Shown here one piece after another: positions 11,948-22,305 of a stretch of DNA of 64,000 nucleotides. Each line of letters opens with the position of its first letter. The stretch's first letter is position 1. Both the position numbers and the translations under genes were made by a program. The notes under the pieces were generated by a model that saw only the letters and a program-made list of their open reading frames with translations, had not been told where the DNA came from and did no database searches. The DNA comes from Linnemannia elongata (Eukaryota; Mortierellomycota; Mortierellomycetes; Mortierellales; Mortierellaceae): the NCBI GenBank assembly GCA_036320915.1, contig JAXBDG010000015.1, positions 930,001 to 994,000 of the forward strand. Direction: 5' to 3'.

Positions 11948-14121
11948 CTATACCAGATAGAGGATCTTAACAGTCCTCGGCCCTACCCCGAGCACAATTC
12001 TTGCATGATCCAACGCTAAAATGCGATATGCGGCCTTGCTGACCGTAGAATGGTCCAACAGGATAGCCTTACCGCGCATATGACCCCTGCTTGTCTCCAA
12101 ACCGCTTCCCTCGCCACAGTTCTCGACTTCGTCCTCGTTATCGCTACGGCTGTCATCATCAATGTCCGCGCCATCAGAGACAGCCTCCTCTTCATCCACA
12201 GATCTAGCATACTCTGTACTGACGGCCACATCCTGCTTGAGGTCCAGTAACCGTAGCACACAATAGTGACCCAGATCGAATGAACAGTTGCGATGGCTCA
12301 TGATACCAATCCGATCGCGATACATTGCAATCGAATCGCGTGCATCTCCACCTCTGCCCAACGAGAAACTGGGTGCCAGCACCCTCCTGGAACTCTCTTT
12401 CAGGTATCCTGGCTCCATTTGGACACAAAGGACGAGTCTCTGACGCGTGTTCGGCTCCTCGTATAGGATCAAAAGTTCATTGCGGTAGGGCCAGGTGTTG
12501 TCTGCAATCGCCTGGAAGTGAATCAGCTTTTCCCCCAACTCCAATTGAATCTGACATAATGTTCCCGAATGCTCATCCTTGATAATCACCCCGTCTTCAT
12601 GTGCAAGGCAAACGACCCCCTGCCAGGTTTGCATGAGGTTTCCTTGTTCGCGCTCAAACGTCCTTGATCCGAAGTCGACCGCCACCATTTGGAGAACCTA
12701 ACACAGCGCGCAATAGGAATATGAGATACGAATGTATGATTTGACTTGCTTTCAAATGAACCCTGAAATAATGTATACCTTGGTGTTGACGCTCCTCGAA
12801 CGAATAGGGAGAAACGGTGGTAACTTTGGAAAGAAAACAACATGTCCGTCCAAGGTGACAGTGATAATCTTGTCGCGTAGGTAACAAAGATGCAGTGCAA
12901 ATCCATGTAACACGTCGGGTAGCGTCATACTTGCTTTTGTTTCAGGGTCACACATCCTGACAGCCCTATTGTATGATAGGAAAGTAATATAAAAATGTGA
13001 GTTGTAAACCTGAACAGGGGAATGTCGCTGATTGCGATTAATTAAGGCGTGGTAGGTTTGAAGTTGTAAGGCGCCACGAACCTCAAAAATCCTCCTAATG
13101 CCAAAGGTAGCAATTGCCCCTCCTCAACATCGCCAGTCTCTGTGGGCATGAGAGCCTGAGCCGCTGTAGAGCCGGCAGTGTCCCATGCAATGCAACTGAC
13201 AGAGCCATGTCCTCGAGGAACCTCCATCATTTGGTAGTGTCGTCCATTCCTCTGAGGAAACTCCCTATATCGAACTCCTCTGAATCCGTCCAGTGAGATC
13301 TTGTGTACGCGCGGCCAATTATCGACTAGTATCAACGATGGCCACGTCAATAGCATCGCCGTGATGTCCATGGTCAACGACAACGTCAGCTGGTGGACGC
13401 ATCGACCCCTTTTCCAGTTCTGCTTCAGGACCAGCTCGCGAACAACTGCCTCCTTCCAGCCGATGAATTCTGGTCGACTCTCAATCCTATCCAATAACGA
13501 ATCTATCTCAGCCGCTGGCGGGTTTTTTTCGTCATGAGAATCGTGCATCATAGGTGGTATATGTTGAACTTGGTGAAGTGGTGTGTAACGAGTTGGTTGT
13601 ATTTGATAGTCCATGGCGTCCTTGAGAAGCGTACACTCGGCCGGGTCCCAGTCGCGGACTTTGGTCCTCCATAGAACGTCGTTGCCCTGGATAATTCCTC
13701 TCCAAGACCTACACACCGTCTGACAGCGGACCAATTCCATGCCATCAAGGTACAAGAAGAGGTGGTGAGAGACCTCGACGGGAAGCGCGGAGACGAGGTC
13801 GTACCCAGTCTGGTTGGTTTGGCCAAGAAGTCGATGTAAGACTTGAAGGTCGCCTTCATCGCAGCATGCGATTAATTCTCGAATACTAGTTGAGAAAGAA
13901 ATAAGGTAGTGAAGGGTCAGGAAGGGTGGATGCGTCTCTCAAAGGTCAAGATATAAACGACCCTTCCAGTTGCTGTGGTATATTCTTGTGGTCAATTACA
14001 TTACGCGTCGTTCTTGTGGGGCCAGTCGAGGGAATTGATGGATACTGTGTAGGATGTCCTTGAAGGGGCTGTCCTGCTCCTGCGGCAACATTCCTGTTGG
14101 TGATGGCGTTTTTTCTGCCAT
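11948..14121 (-). CDS. F-box domain protein
   Basis: Probable substrate adaptor of an SCF ubiquitin ligase. Exons are 14121-14000, 13885-13082, 12965-12779 and 12697-11948, giving about 620 residues; every junction keeps phase. The N-terminus starts MAEKTPSPTGMLPQEQ and continues QERRVIIRELIACCDEGDLQ. An F-box follows at about residues 65-110 (LVSALPVEVSHHLFLYLDG, then CQTVCRSWRGI and LWRTKVRDW). The rest contains beta-rich, WD/propeller-like segments without clear repeats and an acidic stretch (DIDDDSRSDNEDEVE). I do not recognise the substrate-binding part, so no target is proposed. The start is chosen as the first ATG in the frame that splices correctly; two upstream ATGs lie in other frames. 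It is divergent from the SR-protein gene, 241 bp between starts. Confidence 0.8.
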
Positions 14122-14362
14122 TGAAACAAAAAGGCATAGAGCTGGAACCAGAGTACAAAAGCAAGGTTTGGTGGCAACCGTTCTTTTGAACCATTGCAAA
14201 AAAAGACAAGGGACGACCAAGGAAGTGTGTTTGCTAAGCCTCTGCTTTTAGGGATCGCTCTCACCATTTTTTTATTTTGGTTGATTGACCATCGCTCTTT
14301 TTTTTTCTTTTTCCTTTTTCATCCAGCCTTCCCTTTCCCTTCCCCCTCATCAACACACACCC

Positions 14363-15743
14363 ATGGCTCTCTTCTTAGGACGACTCTCTCAGGACACCCG
14401 CTCCCGCGACCTCGAGGATCTCTTCAACAAATATGGCCGAGTGACCCGTTTGGACATCAAGCGAGGTACATAATCACTTTTACCTTACTTCAGCAACAGC
14501 AACAAGCAGCAAACTACACTCTCACGCAACCTTTATCATGTTGGACACGCATCTTATCGTTACAGTTGTACCCTCCCTTACTCACTCTTGCTCTCAACTG
14601 AAATTCCGTATAGGTGTCAACTCAAGCTTCGGCTTCGTGGAATATGAGGTACGGACTATTTCGACATACAAGAAAGCTGCTTCAGCTGGAGGCACGGCTA
14701 GAATCACATGGACCTGTATTAACAATTCAGTTGCCGTTGTTATTCGCCGTTTTGCTAATAGGATATCCGCGATGCTGAGGAGGCTGTCCACAAACTGAAC
14801 GGCCATCTCATCAACGGCAACCCTATCGTTGTCGAGTTTGCCAAGAACAATGGACGTCGTGGTGGTGACAACGAGTGCTTCAAGGTACAAACACAGGATC
14901 GATCTCTGTCGCTATTTTTTTTGTCTTGGATGTTGTTGTTTATTTGTCAGAACTTTTACTAACCAATCATTACCCTCTATTCACTTTACATTCAATAGTG
15001 CGGCAAGGAGGGTAATACACCATCATTGATTTGTTACCTACCGACACCATTCACAGGATGAACTGACTGGATATTAAATGGCGGAAGTGTACTCAGGAAT
15101 ATTCGTCGTTCTAACACAAACTCATGCTGCTAATCCATGGTCTACAATGAAAATAGGACATTGGGCACGCGACTGCCGTGGAGGTGGACGCTCTGACCGC
15201 GACCGCGATCGCAGAAGGTACTTGTCTATGAAAGAAAACAATACGCTAATAAGTGTCGCCTAAATGTTCAATTTCATAAAATCTAAACTCGCCATTATTT
15301 TTCATTTACGTAATAGATCGCGCTCGCCCCGCGGCCGCCGTGACCGCTCCAGATCCCGCTCTCCTCGCCGTGACCGTGACCGCCGTGGAGATGACCGCCG
15401 TGATGACCGCCGCAGGGATGACCGCCGCGATGATCGTCGCGACGACCGTCGTGGAGATGACCGCCGCAGAGACGACCGCCGTGACGACCGTGACCGCAAA
15501 GATGACCGCGACGACCGCGACCGCCGTGGAGGCGATGATCGTAGAGAAGACCGCGAGGAGCGTCGTGGAGGAGAGGACCGTGGAGAGGACCGTGGAGGAG
15601 AAGGCCGCCGTGATAGCCGTCAGGAAGGTGGCGCCAACAGAGAGCCATCGCCCTCTGCCCGTGGACGTCGCTCGCCCAGCCCCTCTGGTGAACGTCGAGG
15701 ATCGAACGCTGAGAAGCGCTCCATCTCGCCTGATGCTCGTTAA
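14363..15743 (+). CDS. SR-type splicing factor: RRM, CCHC zinc knuckle, Arg/Asp-rich tail
   Basis: RNA-binding splicing regulator of the SRSF7/RSZ type. Exons are 14363-14465, 14614-14648, 14762-14884, 14999-15011, 15157-15217 and 15317-15743, giving 253 residues. The RRM (residues 1-75) has LFLGRLSQDT near the RNP2 position and SFGFVEYE as RNP1. A single CX2CX4HX4C knuckle, CFKCGKEGHWARDC, is encoded across three exons, the middle one only 13 nt. The C-terminal 145 residues are dominated by RRDD/RDDR repeats, with true RS/SP motifs only at the two ends (SRSRSPRR; RRSPSPSGERRGS). That makes it an RD-rich rather than classical RS domain. Likely nuclear. Its stop is 335 bp from that of the convergent NAP1 gene. 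Confidence 0.88.
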
Positions 15744-16078
15744 AAAGAGCAAGCAAGCACATCGTTCGTAAAGAAAAGAAAAGGTTGGATACATATACAT
15801 ATTCATTAGGAAACAACAACGAAAATAAGTATGATAAGTCACTGTTGAACGTGAATTAGGGACAGATGCACACAATCGCACCTAGACTCGATGAAAACCG
15901 GATGTAGGAAGAGGAGGACTTTGATGAAAATGGCCAAAGGGAGGAAGGGCAAGCGGATATATTATAAACGCGTGGAAATAAATTGCGGACGAAATTCTGA
16001 TTGTCGATCTGAAAGAAAAGCATTTATTTTGGTGGAAATTGGATCGTGGCACGGCACTTAGTCAGGCACATGCACTGT
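15744..16078. other. 3' intergenic spacer between convergent SR-protein and NAP1 genes
   Basis: About 335 bp of shared 3' untranslated sequence. AATAAA-like elements occur on the plus strand near 15976. No gene seen. Confidence 0.5.
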
Positions 16079-18188
16079 TTACTGTTGTTTGCACTCAGGT
16101 GCCTTCTCATCCTTGGCGGGTTGCTCATCGTCATCATCGTCTTCATCGTCCTCCTCATCATCATCGTCCTCCTCCTCATCGTCATCGTACTCAAAGTCGT
16201 CGTCGTATTGGTCGCCGTTGTCCTGGTACTGAAGAGCCTTGCCGGTGAACCAATCGACGGCACGGGGGATGATCGAGTCCTTGAGCTCCTCGCCCAAACC
16301 GTAGTCAGCCTCGAGTCTCTCATCAATGTCCTCATCCTCCTCCTCATCTTCGTCATCCTCCTCAGGAGCAACGGGGGGAGAGAAGAAAGAGAAGAAGGTC
16401 TCGGCGGGGACGGTCTTCTTGACGACGCGGGTCTTGTTGGTGCCCTTGTGGCGTTGCTTCTTGGTCTCGACGGTGATCGAGAGATCCTTGCCCTCCTTCC
16501 AGTCGATCTTGGTGCCCTCGGCGTGATCGTAGACAAAGTCACCGCCATAGCCGGGCTCGTCGTGGTAGAAGTAGGTCTTGGTCAAGATGGTGTTAGTGAA
16601 GAAGTCGTTGGGCGAGAACTCGAAATCGAGACGGAAGCCGGGCTTGTCGAAGTAGGCCATGCGGATATCGACCAAGTGCTTCAAAGCCTCCTCATCCTTC
16701 TCGGTGATGATATCGGCGAACTGAGCGTTGGTCTTCAAGGCAGTGAGCCAGAACTCGGGGATACCTAATCATTGTCAAAATTTAATCATATACAAGGTTA
16801 TTAAGCGATTCAGGGGCAGACCCAAGCAGATGACGCTTTACAGTGATAGTCGACATCAAGAACATTGACTCTCCAATAAACTTACCCTCGACCTTCTCGA
16901 TCTCCTTGTCCTCGTCATCCTCATCCTTCTCGTCGTCCTCCTCCTCATCCTCGCTGACACCATCCTCAACCTCGGCATCGGTGGGCTCAGCCTTGCCAGA
17001 GACAAACTCGGCACGCTTCTGGTAAAGGGGGGTGTAGAGCTCGAGGTACTTCTTCTCGAGAGCGAGGATCTCCTTCTGGAACTCGACCTCGAGGGCGGTG
17101 TACTTGTTCTGGAGGGACTTCAAGCCCTTGACACGACGGCGGACGTCGGGGCCCAAGGTCTGGAGGTAGCCGGAGGGAGCACCGACTAAGTTGCCGAGAC
17201 GGCCCTGCAACATGGACATGAGCTGGGGGTTGTTGGCGAGGACGGATCCTGTTGTTATCGCAAAGGGATCAAGCAGAGTAGATTAAATAGATTACAGTCA
17301 GTAAAACGCGAATGCCTTCATTCCTCACTATCCCTCTTTTCACCTCCTCAAACCAAAAAAATTCTTTTTTTTTGTTGGGGGGAAAAAAAATACAAAAAAA
17401 AAAATAACGACTGAGCCAGTAAAGAATAGCGCCATTGAACACGTCTTTCTCTTCCTTCCTTTCTGCTGGTTATCAATGCCATGCTCCTTCCGTTTGCTAT
17501 CTCTAACACCCAACCAAATGCACATATATAGTTATCCGCTGCGTCCCTCCCTTCTTTACCTGGGGTCTGAATGGTCTCCATGTTATCGGTAGTGGGTGCA
17601 GAAGACTGAAGGTTGGAAAAGTGAGGTGTGTTCTGAGGGGTAGGGGCTTCCTGCTGTTGCTGCTTCTTCTTGATGTCGACGTTGGCTAAAAGTGAGCGTA
17701 CAAAAAAAATACAAACACTGTCAGGATCTTGTTATCGAGCGCTCGCTCATTTCACCCACAGAGTCCATGCAGACCGTAAGGGACCTTGTTGTGTGTTGGG
17801 TTTGTCCGAGACATGAACACGCAAGCAGTCCTTTGTTGGTGCAGAATCCATGCCGAAAAGTTCACAGATCCGAGAAAGACACCGCCACAGCATATTTCCT
17901 CGCCGATGCCAAGTGAGTGTCTGTGTTGAAAGCGTGCCCTTGTTGACGCCTCAAGAGTGTGAGCTCGGTTGTCGTTGTATGCGTCGGAGTCATCAAGATG
18001 TTTTTATCTTTTTGGGCTATTTTTCTCCAGGTTATACCAGTGGTATGGTTATGAACAGAAAGCTGCTGAGATCGAGTTGTTGGCGTGATTTGCAAGTCAA
18101 AGGAGGGTAATGCGGCAGTTCCCTGGATGAGATGCAACTGTTTGGGAGGAGGGGAGTAAGTAGGCTCTTTACCTGAGGACTGATCCAT
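16079..18188 (-). CDS. NAP1: Nucleosome assembly protein NAP1
   Basis: Histone chaperone that binds H2A-H2B and assists nucleosome assembly. Exons are 18188-18173, 17685-17560, 17248-16886 and 16764-16079, giving 396 residues, normal for NAP1. Features in order: a Gln/Pro/Thr-rich start, RRRVKGLKSLQNKYTALE as the start of the dimerisation helix, LEKKYLELYTPLYQKR, an acidic insert, GIPEFWLTALKTNAQ, TKTYFY, the basic DWKEGKDLSITVETKKQRHKG, ETFFSFF, and a strongly acidic tail. The last four residues are CKQQ, a CaaX-type box like that of human NAP1L1. The first coding exon is only 16 nt. The gene is tandem with the FKBP gene (238 bp between them). Confidence 0.95.
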
Positions 18189-18425
18189 AGTGAAAAGAGG
18201 AGAAAAAACAAGAAGAGGAGTGGGCTTTAAAGAGAGTGTTGGTCAGGGAAAAAAAAATGTTGTCGGGTTGTGAAAACTGAAAGAAGTCAAAAGGCAGAAA
18301 AGAAAATTTTGCTATCGCATGGCCTGCAAATGCAATATGCACGACATTCCCGCCACATGGTCCATATGGTGTGTCAATCGCCAACAGTGAAAGGATATTT
18401 AAAAGGCTTATTTATTAGTAACGCT

Positions 18426-20023
18426 TTACTTCAAGGAGATAAGCTTGACTTCAAACACCAAGGTCGCGTTGCGAGGAATGTCTGGTGGTGCTCCCTGGGA
18501 GCCATATCTATTGAGTCATCAATTAAAAGCAACATATGTTAACTTCTCTGAAGAACAAGCAACACAAAGACATAACAATTTGCATGGCAGCTGTAAACTT
18601 ACGCGAGTGCGGGGGGAATGGTCAGACGACGCTCGCCGTTGAGCTGCATGCCTTGAATACCGAGATCCCATCCCTTGATCACTTCGCCAGCACCGAGCTT
18701 AAAGCTAAAGGGCTTCCCACTGGTGTTCTTGTCAAAGACCTTTCCGTTTTCCAAACGACCAATGTAACGCATGCCAATCTTCTTGCCGCTCTTTGCCCGT
18801 GCTCCTTCGCCGGCCTTGGTATCCTCAATCACCAGACCGTTGGGGAGAGTCTTCTTATGTGCTTTCTTCGGCTCCTCCTTGACCTTGACTGGGGTGGCTT
18901 CCTGCTTGGGCTTGATGAGGATTGCCTTCTCCTCAGAGACCTTTTGCTTCTTTGTTGCGGGAGCTGCCTCTTTCTTGACCGGCTCAGGCTCCTCGTCCTC
19001 GTCGTCCTCACTATCATCCTCATCCTCATCCTCATCATCATCATCCTCATCGTCGTCATCGTCGCCGCCGTTCTCCTCATCATCCTCCTCCTCGTCGTCT
19101 TCATCCTCTTCACTGTCAACTTCATCACCCTCGACTTGCGCGGCATATGGGTTGGAGCTCTCCTCATCGTCGTCGTCATCAGAATCATCCTCGTCCTCTT
19201 CATCATCCTCTCCAGTGAAATCGGGGTCATCCTCAGAGTCCTCATCCTCGTCCTCGTCGCCAATCAGATCTGCGAGTCGCTTGGTGCCCTGGGAGATCAC
19301 AATGTTGCCATCATCGTCCTGGTCGTATCCGCCATACATGTCATCATCATCCTCGTCATAGTCATCCTCATCACCATCCTGGGCACCAGTATCTGGGAGA
19401 TAGTTTCCTGAGAGATGGACGACACTGCAATTGAAAACAGAAAATTGAAAATGCGCTTGTTAGGCATTAAGTATGACCTTATTTAAATCGACAGGATAAA
19501 AAAATCAGCATCGTCTTACTTGTCTCCAGTAACAGAAAAGGTGATTTCCTCGCCTTCGGCGAATGCTACGTCCAGTTTTTGTTGGTCGACGCTTCCAGGG
19601 ATGAGAGAGCAAAGAACTTGCGATTTGTTGTTGACACTGACGCGAAGTGAAGTTCGACCAGGCTTGGTCTCCTCGTCCAAGGCAGCCTATCACGAAAGTA
19701 TACAGAGAGCTGCTCGTGAGTTTGCCATGAAACACCAGTACGACAAAAAGCACGTGGTGATATATTGCTATATGTGATTATGAATCCAAGTAGGTAGCTC
19801 ACCATGGACACCTTGAACGAGTTATCCACAATTTGTGTGTAGGTTTTTTCAGGCAAGATAGTAAGTCCTAGTGAAGTCGAGTTGGAAGTGGAATATAAGT
19901 TGTAAGCTCAAAGAACCAATGCGACTGAATGGCTGTTTTCGTCGAATGTACTCCGGCGAATAAGCGTCTTCCGCGAAAAGGAGCGCCATGGCGGAGAGAC
20001 TTACCCCAGAAGCCGAGAATCAT
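18426..20023 (-). CDS. Nucleolar-type FKBP peptidyl-prolyl isomerase (FPR3/FPR4-like)
   Basis: Nuclear prolyl isomerase and histone chaperone. Exons are 20023-20005, 19867-19803, 19686-19520, 19424-18603 and 18507-18426, giving 384 residues. An N-terminal nucleoplasmin-like domain ([31 protein letters not shown], residues 1-110) is followed by long Asp/Glu tracts and short basic patches ([12 protein letters not shown]) and then an FKBP domain at about 275-384: [68 protein letters not shown]. The final exon completes the FKBP fold. The layout matches yeast Fpr3/Fpr4 and is close to the usual length of about 390-410. Alternative acidic frames on the plus strand are antisense artefacts. Confidence 0.92.
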
Positions 20024-21008
20024 GTTGCGAGGTTGAGTGAAGAATGAATGGGGTAAAGGAGCATTGGTCTGCCGTTGGAGGGATAGAAAAAAAGAGGAAG
20101 AAAGAGTGCAGTCACCTGCTAAGCCACACATATTCTCTCGCCACCAACTTACTTTCTCACTCGCTATGCATTCGTGCTTGGAATGGCTCGCCTTTAGCCT
20201 ACGCTTCCCCAGAGAAAACGCGCTACTCCCTAATGCATTTCGCATCGATATCACGTAGTAGGTACCCCAAATCTTCGCTCTTAATTCATACAACACGCAA
20301 GAAAAAGTGAGTAACCTGCCTGTTGGGTTTCCAGAAGAGAGTTTTCTCGAGTTGAGGTTCCGAAAGTGGAAAAGCCCTGCAGGTCATACCAGAGAGGTTG
20401 TGCACAAGGTAATTCTCGAGTAGAAAGGCGAGTTAGATTGAGAGGAATGAAAAAATCATAAAGGTCAAAAAAGAAGCACAGGTGCATAGGTAACGTTGAA
20501 GAGAGAGAGAGAGAGAGCGACGAGGAGGGACGCATAGACTTCCCTCCCTCACTCTCGGTTCTACATTCCAGGTTTTGATCAGATCAACGTTTATGAGTTG
20601 CAGGGAATGATATAGAATGATGACTGATATTGATGGAGTCTCAGTGACAACGCGAGCTGATCTGTGAAATGGCAAATTAGCCACAAAGGCGGGGTGTGGG
20701 ATAAATGTTAAAAAGGGAAATGTAGAGACTGGGCAATAAGGCACCTTTTATTTATTTTTTGACATGTGAGTCGGTTTGTGGAGCGAGCCTGGGAGCACAC
20801 GATTCGGATGCACTTCAAGAACTGCCTAAACCTTCTTTGCTGAGCCAGTATTACTTTCCTGTTTGCCCTGTCCTTGTGTGCTTTCTTTTCTCCACATTTT
20901 TATTCCCTCCTTCCTTCTTTTCTTTTCCTTCTTCTTCTTCTTCTTCTTCTTCTTCTTCTTCATTACCTGACTTCACCACTCTCCACTCCACTCCAGCCCA
21001 CCTCCACC
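20024..21008. other. Intergenic region between divergent FKBP and TMEM229-like genes
   Basis: About 985 bp. It holds a GA microsatellite near 20503-20517 and a TTC trinucleotide run at about 20930-20960 just before the TMEM229-like start. No additional gene supported. Confidence 0.5.
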
Positions 21009-21917
21009 ATGGCTATCACCCGCCCTAAAAAATCAAAGCCTTCCGCATGGTCATTCATTCGTGCCCCTGCTCCTCCAAAGTCGAATGCTCATCCCATTCC
21101 TCCACTCGGCTACATCCTGATCGCCCTCGTGTTCATTCAGTGGTTTCACGCAACCTCACTCGCTGTTAAGCTTCAATGCCTGATTGGAGCCGGCCTGTTC
21201 AGTTGCACTGGTTCGTATTTTGACAATCTCTTCACCCCATGTCCTTTCTACCTTGTGTGGTACACACCAGCTGTTAACTGTGGCATATGTTTTCTCGGTA
21301 TTAGAATACACCTTCTACACCATGACGGTTGAGTCTCCCGATGGTACTGTAAGCGTCAAGCCCTTTGCTGGCCGCCCCGGACACACGGTAACTATTATAA
21401 AGACTCTCTGGTAGCAATTGAGCGGCCAATTGAAGAAGCCACGGATCCTAAACTCGCGCGCGTTCTCTTTTTTTTCTATAGACTGTTCACCAGTACATCA
21501 TGAATGTTTTCTACATCCCCATTCTGATTCACGGCTACCATGCCCTAATCGGTTCAACCGCTCTCCGTATCTTGCTCTTCCCCCTCAACATCTGGCTTCT
21601 GGAGATGATCCAGGGCTACACATTAATCTACTTGATCGGATACAATGCTGCGTGGACCTACAGAGGCAAGTGAAGTCGGAGGATCGTTGACGCGGGGTTC
21701 GACTTGCATCGTTTGATCCATTGGCAACGCGTTTTTGTACCACATTATTCTAACCCTCGTAATGTCTGATTTCATAGGATACGACGCCTTCTTCCACGGC
21801 ACGATCAAGTTGTGGTATGTCCACCACTGGCTGATGATGGGAGCTGCCTTGGAGCTTGTCATCCTGCCTTACACCCTCCCCTTGACCGAAACCATCGCTA
21901 GCTATCTTACTTTTTAA
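21009..21917 (+). CDS. TMEM229-like multi-span membrane protein
   Basis: Small membrane protein of unknown role. Exons are 21009-21210, 21305-21387, 21482-21665 and 21778-21917, giving 202 residues. The last intron (21666-21777) starts GCAAGT, so it is a GC-AG intron; a GT start would break the frame. Hydrophobic spans lie at about residues 33-55, 100-125, 130-150 and 170-195. IHGYHALIGS, NIWLLEMIQGYTLIYLIGY, NAAWTYRGYDAFFHGTIKLWYVHHW and MMGAALEL follow the order of conserved HGY, Trp-Glu, W-x-Y and terminal Glu motifs of TMEM229/putative ABC-transporter type IV proteins. That family link is by eye and moderate; the function is not known. Confidence 0.65.
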
Positions 21918-22305
21918 AAGGCACACAGGGCGGACATGATCAACCTTCCTAATAAAGTCAATTGTGCTCGGTCAGACGAATTAAACGAATTAAATGCCAA
22001 ATAAAAATTGGTGGCGTCCGTGACGTGTCAGTAAAATATAATCGCAGGCAGCGAGTAGGCCAAGTCTACCACCAGTGGTGGACGAAGACTATTGATAGGC
22101 TTTCTCTTTCATATATCATCTCACCAACCTTCTTGTTCTTCTCCTCCTCCCCGCGCCATCATCTTTACTACCATCCTCATCTCGCCGCCTTGCTTTAACC
22201 ATCAACATCAACACTCCACCAAAAAGGCACAACCACCCATCACAACCACCGCATAACCGAAGACACGCGAAAACTTAAGTCTTCACACAGTACATCCCCT
22301 CCATC
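21918..22305. other. Spacer between TMEM229-like and beta'-COP genes
   Basis: About 390 bp between two plus-strand genes. The right half is C/CA-rich, typical of a fungal 5' leader, and leads into the beta'-COP ATG. No other gene. Confidence 0.5.
21951..21956 (+). terminator. Polyadenylation signal AATAAA
   Basis: Canonical AATAAA 34 bp after the stop codon of the TMEM229-like gene. Confidence 0.6.

Noticed and set aside
18536..19411. Plus-strand frames rich in Ser or Leu/Ile/Val over the FKBP gene
   Set aside because: Antisense of the acidic GAT/GAG tracts; the minus-strand FKBP model explains the region fully.
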